Source of the DNA: an uncultured Paracoccaceae bacterium
GTDB lineage: Bacteria > Pseudomonadota > Alphaproteobacteria > Rhodobacterales > Rhodobacteraceae
DNA: 64,000 nt
Assembly (NCBI GenBank): GCA_947501555.1
Contig: CANMWG010000001.1
Coordinates: 620,001-684,000 of the forward strand
Direction: 5' to 3'
Of this stretch, positions 34,757 to 43,427 are shown piece after piece. The position numbers and the translations under genes are program-made. Under the pieces are notes generated by a model that saw only the letters and a list, made by a program, of their open reading frames with translations, made no database searches and was not told where the DNA came from. Each line of letters opens with the position of its first letter. The stretch's first letter is position 1.

Positions 34757-35978
34757 ATCACGATCTCATAACCCGGTCGATCACCGGCACGATGAACGGC
34801 GCTATCACCACCCCGATCTGACCAAACTGCGCGGCTGGAAGGCGATGCAGGACGAAGCCGATCTGCCGGGTAGCGGCTGGGCAGAAGAGCGTAAATGGGC
34901 GCTGCGCATGGGGCTTACGGGCGCTGACAGCATCGAAGACAAGTCCATCCCCACATTCGCGCGCGGCGAGCTGCCGCATTACGCGGGTATCAATACGTTT
35001 CTCAAGGCCCCTTACGCCGAAGACGTGACCGAGGTGGGTGATTACGATGCGACCGTTCTTGGTATCCCGTTCGACGGTGGTACGACTTACCGTGCAGGCA
35101 CCCGTTTTGGTCCGCAAGGCGTGCGTAAGATCAGCGCGCTTTATACCCCCTACAACTACGAAATGGCGGTCGATCTGCGCGAACAGATGACGCTATGTGA
35201 TGCAGGCGATGTCTTTACGATACCTGCGAATATCGAAAAGACCTTTGACCAGATCAGCCGGGCCGTGAACCATGTGGCCTCGTCAGGGTCACTGCCGATC
35301 ATGATCGGCGGGGATCACTCCATTGGGTTCCCCTGCGTGCGTGGGATCGCGGAATGTACCTCGAAAAAAATCGGGATCATTCACTTTGACCGACATGCGG
35401 ATATTCAGGAAAAAGACCTGGATGAGCGTATGCACACAACCCCTTGGTTCCACGCGACAAACATGGAAAACGTACCGGCCAAAAACCTTGTGCAAGTGGG
35501 CATCGGTGGCTGGCAAGTGCCCCGCGACGCGGTGAAGGTGGCGCGCGACCGCGAAACCAACATCATCACCATGGGTGACATGGAAAAGATGGGCATCGAC
35601 AAAACTGCCGAAATGGCGCTCGAAATGGCGTGGGACGGTGTCGACATGGTCTATCTGTCGTTCGACATCGACAGCATCGATTGTGGCTTTGTCCCCGGCA
35701 CGGGCTGGCCCGAACCCGGTGGGTTCCTGCCGCGCGAAGCCCTTGGTCTGGTCTCGAAAGTCGCGGCCGAAGGCATCTGCGGGATGGAACTGGTTGAGGT
35801 CGCACCACCCTATGATCAATCCGAAATCACCGCCCTCATGGGGACACGCGTGATCGTCGACGTCCTGGGATCGCTCGTTGCATCAGGCAAAATGGGCGCA
35901 CACAAACGCCACATGGATAAGCCGGTTAAAATCCCACACGGTGAATTTGAAGGAAAGCGGTGGTCCAATGCCACATGA
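34734..35978 (+). CDS. gdmH: Ni-dependent guanidine hydrolase (arginase/agmatinase fold)
   Basis: A 414-residue ureohydrolase-fold enzyme. The metal ligands are in GGDHS (His195), FDRHAD (Asp219, His221, Asp223) and SFDIDSID (Asp311, Asp313). The sequences FDRHADIQEKDLDERMHTT and PGTGWPEPGG match the GdmH type rather than agmatinase; GdmH from Synechocystis uses two nickel ions to split guanidine to urea and ammonium. The N-terminal extension (1-100) is also a GdmH feature. AAGGAGG (34721-34727) fixes the start at 34734, inside the ATPase gene. The riboswitch, importer and fold together make guanidine a strong substrate call. Confidence 0.9.
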   Translation: MFCMKTDRSRSHNPVDHRHDERRYHHPDLTKLRGWKAMQDEADLPGSGWAEERKWALRMGLTGADSIEDKSIPTFARGELPHYAGINTFLKAPYAEDVTEVGDYDATVLGIPFDGGTTYRAGTRFGPQGVRKISALYTPYNYEMAVDLREQMTLCDAGDVFTIPANIEKTFDQISRAVNHVASSGSLPIMIGGDHSIGFPCVRGIAECTSKKIGIIHFDRHADIQEKDLDERMHTTPWFHATNMENVPAKNLVQVGIGGWQVPRDAVKVARDRETNIITMGDMEKMGIDKTAEMALEMAWDGVDMVYLSFDIDSIDCGFVPGTGWPEPGGFLPREALGLVSKVAAEGICGMELVEVAPPYDQSEITALMGTRVIVDVLGSLVASGKMGAHKRHMDKPVKIPHGEFEGKRWSNAT

Positions 35979-36399
35979 TATCGTGAACGGCCATATCGGC
36001 CATAACCACCACCACCCCGACCATTTGCACAGCCATATGCCCGATGCCGACAAGGCCGAAGAGCTTTTGGTGCTGACGACGCAATTCATCGACGGTTTCG
36101 TCGCGGCCAAAGACAAGATGGCCTATCTGCGGATTGCCGGTGTGCCTTTGGAAGTCGATAGCCAAGACGGCGGGCCGCCTATGAAACTGGTGGATGTGAC
36201 ACTGACCACCGAATGGCAAGTCGGCACGGCAAGCCCATCCTTTGGCTCACGCGAGCTGAGTTATCTGCCTTATCCGGGCGACATGGTGACCGAACGCACG
36301 AACATGGGGTTTGTTTATGTCTCACTGGACGCCAAACATGTGACAGATCTGCGTAGCTTTCTACAAAATCACCCGGCTGCAGCGAAGGATCACGCATGA
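35968..36399 (+). CDS. Histidine-rich protein, candidate nickel-supply factor for GdmH
   Basis: A 143-residue protein that overlaps gdmH by eleven bases. Nine of the first 23 residues are His (GHIGHNHHHPDHLHSH core), like the metal-binding tails of HypB, UreE and SlyD. The remaining domain (about 28-143) starts with AEELLVLTTQFIDGFVAAKDKMAYLRI, is predicted mixed alpha/beta, and has no family I recognise and no signal peptide. The HypA/HypB-like chaperones that serve GdmH in cyanobacteria are missing from this operon. A nickel store or delivery role is inferred from composition and position only. Confidence 0.7.
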   Translation: MPHDIVNGHIGHNHHHPDHLHSHMPDADKAEELLVLTTQFIDGFVAAKDKMAYLRIAGVPLEVDSQDGGPPMKLVDVTLTTEWQVGTASPSFGSRELSYLPYPGDMVTERTNMGFVYVSLDAKHVTDLRSFLQNHPAAAKDHA

Positions 36400-36563
36400 G
36401 ACTGATCATCTTCGCCGCGGCCCTTATCGCCGCAACGCCATCCTATGCGCATCACGAGGTCGTTGCTGCTGCCTCACTCGCGCCTGTCGCCTGGGGATTG
36501 GCGACGATTACGGTTGCAGGTTTTGCGGCCTGGCGCAGGCGGTTAAAGTTGCGGGGCAAATGA
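36396..36563 (+). CDS. 55-residue membrane peptide at the end of the guanidine operon
   Basis: ATG 36396 overlaps the preceding stop (ATGA) and the frame runs 55 codons to TGA 36563. Residues 1-18 (MRLIIFAAALIAATPSYA) look like a cleavable signal, leaving a mature N-terminus His-His-Glu. Residues 25-46 form a second hydrophobic segment, ending in WRRRLKLRGK. The layout suggests a tiny periplasm-facing membrane protein with a His pair that could bind nickel. Small His-starting proteins occur in nickel uptake systems, but no homology is claimed. Confidence 0.6.
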   Translation: MRLIIFAAALIAATPSYAHHEVVAAASLAPVAWGLATITVAGFAAWRRRLKLRGK

Positions 36564-37018
36564 TGGCACCTGGCAGTTCCAATTGAAACCGATCCCCGCA
36601 GGCTGTCACAGGGCCTTAGCCGGTGTACGCTCCAAGGCTTCAACACAAGCGAATGGCTGGGGCCTAGAATCTCCGCGCAGGAGGTTTGCTTTTTGCTTGA
36701 ATCTGCTTGGCAAACATCCGCCAAAATGCAAAAAGGGGCCGGACAATTCGTCCTGTTGGGGTGAATTGTATCGTTTTTGGAACCAAGCTTCATGAGGTTG
36801 AACGGGGATAGGCGGAATTTTATACATATTTTTCAGTTTATTAGATAGAATTTTCCTAAAAACGCCAAACGAACCAAAAAAGCACCAAACATGCCAATCT
36901 CCCGCCCTAATCTGCAGGGTATAAAAGGCTCATCCAAGGCGGGCTTGAAAAAGTGACTATCTTCTGAAGGCCCGGCAAGATCTCGAAAACACAAGATAAA
37001 CCCTGAGGAGGGACTACA
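36564..37018. other. Intergenic region before the Flp-like pilin
   Basis: About 455 bases with no credible gene. The right part (36820-36900) is AT-rich with repeated CCAAA strings and likely holds the pilin promoter. No clear terminator for the guanidine operon was found. Confidence 0.45.
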
Positions 37019-37201
37019 ATGCTTAACTTTATCAAAAACTTCCGCAACGACGAAGACGGTGCTGTCACAGTTGACTTCGTTGTTCTGACAGCTGCAATCG
37101 TTCTGCTCGGCCTGGCCGTTGGCGCAGCGATCAGCCAAGGTGCAACAGATCTGGCCAACGACATCGAAGATGAACTGGGCTCAATCGATATCGGCAACTA
37201 A
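37019..37201 (+). CDS. Flp/Fap-like small pilin (type IVb)
   Basis: A 60-residue protein: a short charged leader (MLNFIKNFRNDEDGA), then a hydrophobic helix VTVDFVVLTAAIVLLGLAVGAA, then an acidic tail. This matches short Flp-type pilins of roseobacters, with processing probably near the GA-VTVDF junction. AGGAGGG (37004-37010) precedes the start. No tad assembly genes are in the window, so it is a solitary pilin gene with its own terminator. Confidence 0.72.
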   Translation: MLNFIKNFRNDEDGAVTVDFVVLTAAIVLLGLAVGAAISQGATDLANDIEDELGSIDIGN

Positions 37202-37256
37202 GCTTGAAGAGTGTTTGGGTTGTTGGTTTTCTGACGATCCATCCATGAAAAATAAG

Positions 37257-37290
37257 ATCGCGTAGCACATTTGCTACGCGATTTTTTTTT
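37257..37290 (+). terminator. Rho-independent terminator after the pilin gene
   Basis: ATCGCGTAGC pairs perfectly with GCTACGCGAT across a six-base loop and is followed by nine T residues. This is the cleanest terminator in the window. Confidence 0.93.
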
Positions 37291-37420
37291 GTTGTTCTCA
37301 GCCAGCATGAGAAATACATTTGCCAGATCAACGTTGCGGATTTTGGTCTTGTTCTGGCAATCCAGTGGTCGCATGAGTGACATTGGCGACAATATGGCGC
37401 CAAATTCCTTCATGTCTCTT

Positions 37421-38737
37421 CTACATCTTCTCTGGCGCTTTTTTGGCGCCTTCCTGTTTGCCACAGGGATGCCAATGGCTAGCATTGACGAGCTTTGCAG
37501 CGCCTATGGCGGCTTCACTATGGGTCGCATCTTCGGGTGAAATTCCAAGATGGCGCGTTCGGATGGCTGTCCAGTTGCCGTTCTGCGCGCCACCACCAGC
37601 AGTATAGATGACCGAGGGCGTCGAGCCACCACGCGCTCTTATCTCGGCATAACAGCGGGCCTCGATCCGGGCCATGGCTTCAAGCATTCCCTGCAAGTAG
37701 GCCGCATCCCTTTCTGGGCGGGGGTGCATGACCGGTTGTAGATTGGGATCGTTGATCGGGAAACGTTCGCCGGGTTCACACAAGGGGTAAAACCCCAGGT
37801 CAAGGGGGTCTTCAGGATTAATCTGGTCACTCAATTCCTGCAGTTCTTCATCGGTAAAGTGCTGTTTTAGGACAGCACCGCCCGTATTCGAGGCACCACC
37901 GACAAGCCAAAGGTTGCCAAGGCGGTGCGAATAAAGGCCGACGTTTGGATCGTCAATTCGGGTGGCACTTAGAAGCTTGATGGCAAGTGTGGACCCTAGC
38001 GAGGTGACAGCGACGCCTTCCTTGATCGGGGCGCTGGCCAGAAACGCTGCGATGCTGTCGGTGGTACCCGCGTGGATTATGGCATTGGAGGAAAGTTGAA
38101 AATGCGCAGCCATTTGGGCTGAGATTGGTGCAATTGGCGCGCCGGGGTCATGTACCTTGGGCAGCAGGGTAGGGTCGAGCACGCAATCAATCCAATCAGG
38201 CCAGCATTCGGTTTCGGGATCGAATCCGGTTTTGAGCACGTTGTTGTAGTCGGAGTGCCCGCCGTGGCCCATGAGCTTGCCGGCGATGAAGTCCGCCTGA
38301 TGTTGCAAATGCAACGGCGGGCTCTGGGCCAAAGAAACAAGGCGCATGGCCCGGGCGAGGGCGGAGTTGCTACCCTTGGCGATGTGATCGCCTGGGACGC
38401 AAGCAGCGATTTGTTCGGCTTCGGGCTCGAAACCTTTTGAGTTGTACATCAGCGCCGGACTTACAGGGGTCAATGTCCTATCGGTGAGCACCATTGAGCC
38501 AGATGTGCCGTCAACGGCGATCTTAGTAATGTCGAGCGGGTCCGCCCCCATGTCGCGAAGGGCATTCACCTGAGCGGTCAGGCAGGTTTTGACGGCGGTC
38601 CACCAGTCGTTGGCGTCTATGTTGGTTGGATTCTGTGTCGGATGTGCTGCACGGGCCATACTGACAAGCGTTTCACCCTCTAGAACCGCAGTGCGCACGC
38701 CAGATGTGCCAATATCAATGCCGAGCACAAGGGTCAT
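37421..38737 (-). CDS. FGGY family carbohydrate kinase
   Basis: A 438-residue kinase of the ASKHA fold. The first phosphate loop is GIDIGTSGVRTAV, the catalytic-base region is IAVDGTSGSM, and the second domain has GTTDSIAAFLAS and GGGAQNGNW. It phosphorylates a sugar or ketose; xylulose, ribulose and polyol kinases are all in the family. It overlaps the class II aldolase gene by four bases and is last in the GntR-controlled left arm. Confidence 0.88.
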   Translation of the reverse strand: MTLVLGIDIGTSGVRTAVLEGETLVSMARAAHPTQNPTNIDANDWWTAVKTCLTAQVNALRDMGADPLDITKIAVDGTSGSMVLTDRTLTPVSPALMYNSKGFEPEAEQIAACVPGDHIAKGSNSALARAMRLVSLAQSPPLHLQHQADFIAGKLMGHGGHSDYNNVLKTGFDPETECWPDWIDCVLDPTLLPKVHDPGAPIAPISAQMAAHFQLSSNAIIHAGTTDSIAAFLASAPIKEGVAVTSLGSTLAIKLLSATRIDDPNVGLYSHRLGNLWLVGGASNTGGAVLKQHFTDEELQELSDQINPEDPLDLGFYPLCEPGERFPINDPNLQPVMHPRPERDAAYLQGMLEAMARIEARCYAEIRARGGSTPSVIYTAGGGAQNGNWTAIRTRHLGISPEDATHSEAAIGAAKLVNASHWHPCGKQEGAKKAPEKM

Positions 38738-39705
38738 GCGCGGGCGGCCAGAGCTTGGCGGTATTTTTCTGCGTCCCAGTTTAGCAGTTCTGCTTCAGCA
38801 TCCGGGCCAATTGGGTCTACCGTCCAACCATCTTGCAACCGTGAAAGAACGTCAGAGATGCAACGCAGCATGGCAAGCTGTGTAAGGGTTGCATCCGTTC
38901 TGACCAGCACGCCTTGGCCCTTTTTAAGAACAGCAGGCGGGTTAGCGTCATGATCCTGAGTTGGTAGGCAGGGCCCAAGGAACACCACGTGATCTGGATA
39001 GTAAGTGCCGGATTTTGCGCGTTCAAAGGCTCTCTCGTCTTGGGCAAGCCAGTTGACGTCGGACCAAACGAAACCGTCCGGGGCAGGGTCTATTGGTGGA
39101 TTTGCTTTTATTGACATGGGTGACAGGGAGAGCCGGTCTTCAACTTCAGCAATCAGCGATCTGACCTCTTGCACGCTATCCCCGGTGCAAATTAGGCCGT
39201 GATTTTGCAGGATCACAACCTGCGTATGGGGTTCGATGCGGGCAAGGATCTGTCGCGTCAGGGGAAGGCCAGGTTTGGCGTAGGGCACGAATGCGAAATT
39301 TAACCCGGAAAGCTTTTCCGCAGCTTCAGCACGACCTTCGGGGCTGATTGCATGGGTGATTGTTGCAACTGAATGGGTGTGCGCCACAACACGATGTTCC
39401 ATAGCGGCATGGAACGTTGTTTCAATTGACGGGCGCAGCCCGTTGGACCGATCAAGCACGGTGTCTATGCATGACCCGTCACCAGCTTTTCCCTGTGCTT
39501 CCAACACCGCAGCATCGCGATCAACGGCTACAAAGATGTTCTTTTCTTCTGCTTCGGCCAGTGCGGTGCCAGAGGCCTTGATATACATTACAGGGCCTTC
39601 TTTGATGGACGTGTTGCCGCCGGGCCCTTGCACCTGTAGCGGGTCGCTTCCTAACATGGCAGACAGGGCGCGAAATTCTGGGGTGACGAGATTTGGAAGT
39701 CGCAT
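38734..39705 (-). CDS. Class II aldolase/adducin family protein (left arm)
   Basis: A 323-residue protein whose first two thirds form a zinc-dependent class II aldolase / AraD fold. The glycine-rich phosphate loop is GPGGNTSIK, zinc ligands include HTHS, and ILQNHGLI is typical. Members are aldolases or pentulose-phosphate 4-epimerases. The C-terminal 100 residues are extra. The stop overlaps the kinase start (ATGA), suggesting it acts on that kinase's product. Confidence 0.86.
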   Translation of the reverse strand: MRLPNLVTPEFRALSAMLGSDPLQVQGPGGNTSIKEGPVMYIKASGTALAEAEEKNIFVAVDRDAAVLEAQGKAGDGSCIDTVLDRSNGLRPSIETTFHAAMEHRVVAHTHSVATITHAISPEGRAEAAEKLSGLNFAFVPYAKPGLPLTRQILARIEPHTQVVILQNHGLICTGDSVQEVRSLIAEVEDRLSLSPMSIKANPPIDPAPDGFVWSDVNWLAQDERAFERAKSGTYYPDHVVFLGPCLPTQDHDANPPAVLKKGQGVLVRTDATLTQLAMLRCISDVLSRLQDGWTVDPIGPDAEAELLNWDAEKYRQALAARA

Positions 39706-40532
39706 CAGCGTAATCCTTTGATCCGATAGGTAGGTGGGTCACAATTTTTTTCGGCCGCTATCTCCGCGACGATCAAATCACCGCTGCCGTTTGCAAAACG
39801 GTCGGCATACAGGCCACCTTCGATCAGAAGACTATCCCAACCTGCCTTTTGGGCGCCTGCAATGTCGTGTTCCATGCTGTCGCCAACCATAAGGTAACGA
39901 CCTGCGCCAAAAACATTTTCAAGCCCCCGAAAAACCGGATGGTGTGGTTTGCCGTAAAAGACCGTGTGCCCGCCAAGTACCCCATAAGCATGGGCCAGTG
40001 CACCAGGTGAAATCACGAGGCCGTCCGCGCGAGGGCTTTGGCGATCAGGGTTTGAACAATACATCGGCAGACTGCCCGCATGCCATCCTTTGAGTTTCGG
40101 GGCCCAATCCACCAGATTTGTATCATCGGGAAGGCCCATCATCAAAATGGCGTCTGCCTGTCGCACATCCGTGACAAGCGTGATCTCTAACCCTTCTGCC
40201 CAATCAGCAGCGTCGCCTTCAGCGCGTTCGACAGCAAATAAAGTTTTGGCATCGATATGGCCCTGCTTCACATCCTGCCAGAGTGCTTCACCACTGGTCA
40301 TTACCACATCAAAGGCGTCTTTGGGAAACCCCATCCCGCAGATCCGGGCGGCATTGGGTGCCGACCGCTTGCCGGAGTTGGACAAGACTGCGGTCTTGCC
40401 TGAAAGCGCGCTGATTGCTTCAATCGCACTGGGGTAGGGCGTTGTTCCGTTGTGAAGAACACCCCACTGGTCAAAGACGATAACATCGTACTGGGATGCA
40501 ATCGCCTTTATTGTTTCAATCTGCTGGGTCAC
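39705..40532 (-). CDS. HAD family hydrolase (TIGR01459, NagD-like)
   Basis: A 275-residue HAD phosphatase. Motif I reads VFDQWGVLHNG: the nucleophile Asp is present but the usual second Asp is replaced by Trp, as is normal for this subgroup. Motif II is in LSNSGKR, and motif IV is GDSMEHDIAGAQKAGW. The cap resembles NagD. It sits between the MBL and aldolase genes, so it likely removes phosphate from a pathway intermediate. Confidence 0.88.
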   Translation of the reverse strand: MTQQIETIKAIASQYDVIVFDQWGVLHNGTTPYPSAIEAISALSGKTAVLSNSGKRSAPNAARICGMGFPKDAFDVVMTSGEALWQDVKQGHIDAKTLFAVERAEGDAADWAEGLEITLVTDVRQADAILMMGLPDDTNLVDWAPKLKGWHAGSLPMYCSNPDRQSPRADGLVISPGALAHAYGVLGGHTVFYGKPHHPVFRGLENVFGAGRYLMVGDSMEHDIAGAQKAGWDSLLIEGGLYADRFANGSGDLIVAEIAAEKNCDPPTYRIKGLR

Positions 40533-40537
40533 CGGAT

Positions 40538-41470
40538 TTAGTATTCTGCCATGTCTTTCGGATCGACCAGGCTGGCAATATAGGTTTCCGCCTCTTCCGG
40601 GGTCATCTTTGCTGCGGCCTTTTCAATAGTGCCTGCAGGCATATCGCCAAAGTAGAATTTGTAGCCGGGAATTACCTGACGGCGCTTGCGGATTGGCATG
40701 CCTGCGTATGGGAATACATCAGACCGCGCGTTGGCCTGCTCATCGTGGCACGGCAGGACATAGTCGGCGCGCTTGTCGATCTCTTCGACGGATTTCCAGC
40801 CCTCGTAAGAGTTGACGAAGCGGGCAGGCACCCAGTAGCGCCATTGCTCAGACGGGTTGGGCTCAAGGTTGCGCTCAACAAAGATCGCATCTCCGACAAC
40901 GCAAATGTCGCCGGCAGAGGTCGTCACAGACACAGCCATGTGGCCGACAGAATGACCGGGGGTGTCGAACATGGTGATGCCCGGCAAAACTTCTGTCTCG
41001 CCTGCAACTGCTTCGAACACACAGCCCGCATAGGCCTGTTCGACACCGATGTTCGCCTCGTAAGTGCGATAGTAAAGCGGCAGCGGGTTGTAAGCCATTT
41101 CGATCTCGGCCTTGGGGGCAATGTAACGGGCGTTCTTGAACTTTTTCATGTTCTGCACGTGATCCCAGTGCAGGTGCGTGAAGACAATTGCATCAATTTC
41201 ATCAGGGTGAACGCCAAGCTTTTGTTCAAGGTGTTCATGGACTTGAAGGCAGCCACGTTTTTGGCATTTGTGATGCCACTTTGTGGCGCGCTCTTCGTCG
41301 GGCAGGCCTGTGTCGATGAGGATCTTGTGTGTGCCCGTATCAACATAATGGCAGTAAACAGGGTTCCAATATTTCTTGCCAGCCGGGCCCTTCCAAAAAA
41401 TGTATGTGCCCAGGTCTGCTTCGAGCCAACCAGTATTGATGGGATAAATCTTGGTTTCCGCGACGCCCAT
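40538..41470 (-). CDS. MBL-fold hydrolase (lactonase-like)
   Basis: A 310-residue metallo-beta-lactamase-fold enzyme. The metal motif THLHWDH is near residues 98-104, and GHSVGHMAV and the C-terminal PCHDEQ give further ligands. It resembles N-acyl-homoserine-lactonase-like proteins, but here it may open a sugar lactone. AGGAGGA lies eight bases before ATG 41470. It is the first gene of the left arm, with a GntR-type site just upstream. Confidence 0.86.
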   Translation of the reverse strand: MGVAETKIYPINTGWLEADLGTYIFWKGPAGKKYWNPVYCHYVDTGTHKILIDTGLPDEERATKWHHKCQKRGCLQVHEHLEQKLGVHPDEIDAIVFTHLHWDHVQNMKKFKNARYIAPKAEIEMAYNPLPLYYRTYEANIGVEQAYAGCVFEAVAGETEVLPGITMFDTPGHSVGHMAVSVTTSAGDICVVGDAIFVERNLEPNPSEQWRYWVPARFVNSYEGWKSVEEIDKRADYVLPCHDEQANARSDVFPYAGMPIRKRRQVIPGYKFYFGDMPAGTIEKAAAKMTPEEAETYIASLVDPKDMAEY

Positions 41471-41497
41471 TGCAGCTGTCCTCCTGTGCGAATCTAC

Positions 41498-41510
41498 TTT
41501 GCATACAAAA
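41498..41510. promoter_or_regulatory. GntR-type operator upstream of the MBL gene
   Basis: TTTGCATACAAAA followed by ATAG matches the palindrome at 42269-42282, which also continues into ATAG, with a T-to-C change in the centre. It lies 28 bases before the MBL start, where it could overlap a promoter on the minus strand. Confidence 0.55.
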
Positions 41511-41557
41511 ATAGAATTACGCGTACAAAGGCAAGGAGTAATGCACAAGAATAGCGT

Positions 41558-42193
41558 CTAATTTACCTTCAGTGTCTGAACAAAGCTCGCTGTCATGTGG
41601 GAACGCATACCATTGGACGCAGTTGTCGAATCCTCACTGAAGATATTCTCGATAAGATCACGGTGGCTTTCGGCTGAATCGATCAGGTCTTGCGCGGTTG
41701 CAAACTTTTTGGCCCTGAATGGTCCGGTGCGACGGCGAAACTCTGTCGCGATTTCAGCCATATAAGGATTCCCGGTCGCTTTATATATGGCCATGTGAAA
41801 GGCTTCGTTGGCTCGAAGATATCCCGCGCGGTCACCAGATTGGGCTGCCGCAAGGCATTCTGATTGCGCATGCTCGATCTCGGCACGAGATAATAAATTA
41901 AGACGTTGAGATGCAATCCTTGCACATGCGGCCTCAATCTCATGCATCGCCTCAAAAATTTGCGAAAGTTCTTCACGGCTGTATTCTGCGACAAATACGC
42001 CTCTCTTCTCACCGGCCACAAGGATGCCTTGGGCAGTTAGGCGATTGAGTGCTTCACGGATTGGCGTGCGGGAGACCCCAAAGCGCTCCGCCAATCTCGC
42101 CTCGTCCAATCGCACACCCGGTGTGAGCTCTCCGACGCTAATTTCTTCGGTCAGCACCATTTCAATGCGTTGAACTGTAGAGGGGGTCGTCAT
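41558..42193 (-). CDS. GntR family regulator (FadR subfamily, FCD domain)
   Basis: A 211-residue repressor-type regulator. The winged-helix domain (5-70) has RLDEARLAERFGVSRTPIREAL, diagnostic of GntR. The all-helical FCD domain (80-200) carries likely metal or ligand residues (HEIEAAC, RANEAFHMAIY). ATG 42193 is chosen because AGGA lies eight bases upstream. It sits between the two divergent arms of the sugar locus and probably controls both. Confidence 0.93.
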   Translation of the reverse strand: MTTPSTVQRIEMVLTEEISVGELTPGVRLDEARLAERFGVSRTPIREALNRLTAQGILVAGEKRGVFVAEYSREELSQIFEAMHEIEAACARIASQRLNLLSRAEIEHAQSECLAAAQSGDRAGYLRANEAFHMAIYKATGNPYMAEIATEFRRRTGPFRAKKFATAQDLIDSAESHRDLIENIFSEDSTTASNGMRSHMTASFVQTLKVN

Positions 42194-42268
42194 GTTGTCA
42201 TTCCTAGTTTGCATAGCTTCATGTACCGTAGTCTTGCGCTATTGGCAATTTTGCATATTTACTTTTTG

Positions 42269-42282
42269 TTTTGTATACAAAA
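42269..42282. promoter_or_regulatory. Perfect 14-bp palindrome, GntR operator
   Basis: TTTTGTATACAAAA is a perfect palindrome 31 bases before the ABC ATPase start. GT..AC spacing fits FadR-subfamily operators. TTTGCATA half-sites occur nearby at 42208-42215 and 42250-42257. Confidence 0.7.
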
Positions 42283-42312
42283 TAGTGGCCAGCAATAGAA
42301 AAAGAGGATTCG

Positions 42313-43401
42313 ATGCCCCAAATTAGACTGGAAGGCCTGGTTAAGCGGTATGGTGCTGTTCAAGTGCTACACGACATTGATCTGGAGATGGCCGACAACG
42401 AGTTTACTGTTTTGGTCGGTCCGTCAGGCTGCGGGAAATCGACCACGCTGCGGATGATCGCAGGTCTTGAGGACGTGTCAGATGGCGAAATTTATGTCGA
42501 CGACGTCCCCGTGAGCCATTTGGAGCCGAAAGATCGCGACCTTGCGATGGTTTTTCAGGACTATGCACTCTACCCGCATATGGACGTAGCGCAAAATATC
42601 TCATTCGCGCTGCGATTGGCTAAACGTCCAAAAACTGAAATTGATAAAAAGGTTCGCGAAGTTGCCGAAATGGTTGGCCTGACCGATTTTTTGGGACGCA
42701 AGCCCGGCGCTTTATCTGGTGGCCAACGTCAGCGGGTTGCTATGGCGCGCGCACTGGCCAAAGACAGCGGAATCTTTCTGTTTGATGAACCGCTATCAAA
42801 CCTTGACGCGAAGTTGCGCGGGCAGATGCGAGCCGAGCTGGCGATGATGAGCCAGCGTGTCGAAAAGAACATGATTTATGTAACCCACGATCAGATCGAG
42901 GCAATGACGCTTGCGGACAGAATAGTGGTTATGCACGGCGGATACATCCAACAACAGGGTGCGCCGGAAGACCTGTTCAAGCGGCCGGCCAACAAGTTTG
43001 TTGCGGGGTTTCTTGGTATGCCACCGATGAATTTCCTGAACTGCGAGATCGAGGCGCGGGGCAGCGACACGTTTGTCATAGGTGACGGCTTTGCGCTTCG
43101 GTTGCAGGGGGAGATTGCAAAAAAGGCTGCAGGCCACACCAATAAGGACCTGAGCCTTGGGGTGCGGCCCTCTGACTTGTTGTTTGCAGAAAGCGCGAAA
43201 CCAGAAGACTCGCTCACCTTGGACGTCAAGGTGTCGGAGTATATCGGCGCACAATCCGTGCTGTTGTGTGCCTGTGGCAGCGCCAGCGTCACCGTCGAAG
43301 TAAATTCTGAAACGCCAATGGCCTTGGGAGAGACATTGGTATTCGAGGTGAACCCTGCTCGGGTGCACCTGTTCGATCGCACGAGTGAAATCGCGCTTTA
43401 G
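42313..43401 (+). CDS. Sugar ABC transporter ATP-binding protein (UgpC/MalK-like)
   Basis: A 362-residue ATPase with Walker A GPSGCGKST, signature LSGGQRQRVAMARAL, Walker B IFLFDEPLSNLD and H-loop VTHDQIEAM. A C-terminal TOBE/MalK-type regulatory domain (about 235-360) is present. It begins the right arm of the locus, after an AGAGGA ribosome site. It powers the importer encoded by the next three genes. Confidence 0.94.
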   Translation: MPQIRLEGLVKRYGAVQVLHDIDLEMADNEFTVLVGPSGCGKSTTLRMIAGLEDVSDGEIYVDDVPVSHLEPKDRDLAMVFQDYALYPHMDVAQNISFALRLAKRPKTEIDKKVREVAEMVGLTDFLGRKPGALSGGQRQRVAMARALAKDSGIFLFDEPLSNLDAKLRGQMRAELAMMSQRVEKNMIYVTHDQIEAMTLADRIVVMHGGYIQQQGAPEDLFKRPANKFVAGFLGMPPMNFLNCEIEARGSDTFVIGDGFALRLQGEIAKKAAGHTNKDLSLGVRPSDLLFAESAKPEDSLTLDVKVSEYIGAQSVLLCACGSASVTVEVNSETPMALGETLVFEVNPARVHLFDRTSEIAL

Positions 43402-43427
43402 ACGATACGAGCATAAGGGAGGAAACC

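Noticed and set aside
40496-41554. 352-residue plus-strand frame over the MBL gene
   Set aside because: The minus-strand MBL protein has intact metal motifs and a strong ribosome-binding site; the plus frame is a shadow.
41558-42193. GntR gene considered as a marker of a mobile element between the divergent arms
   Set aside because: No repeats, integrase or composition shift; it is a normal local regulator with matching operators.
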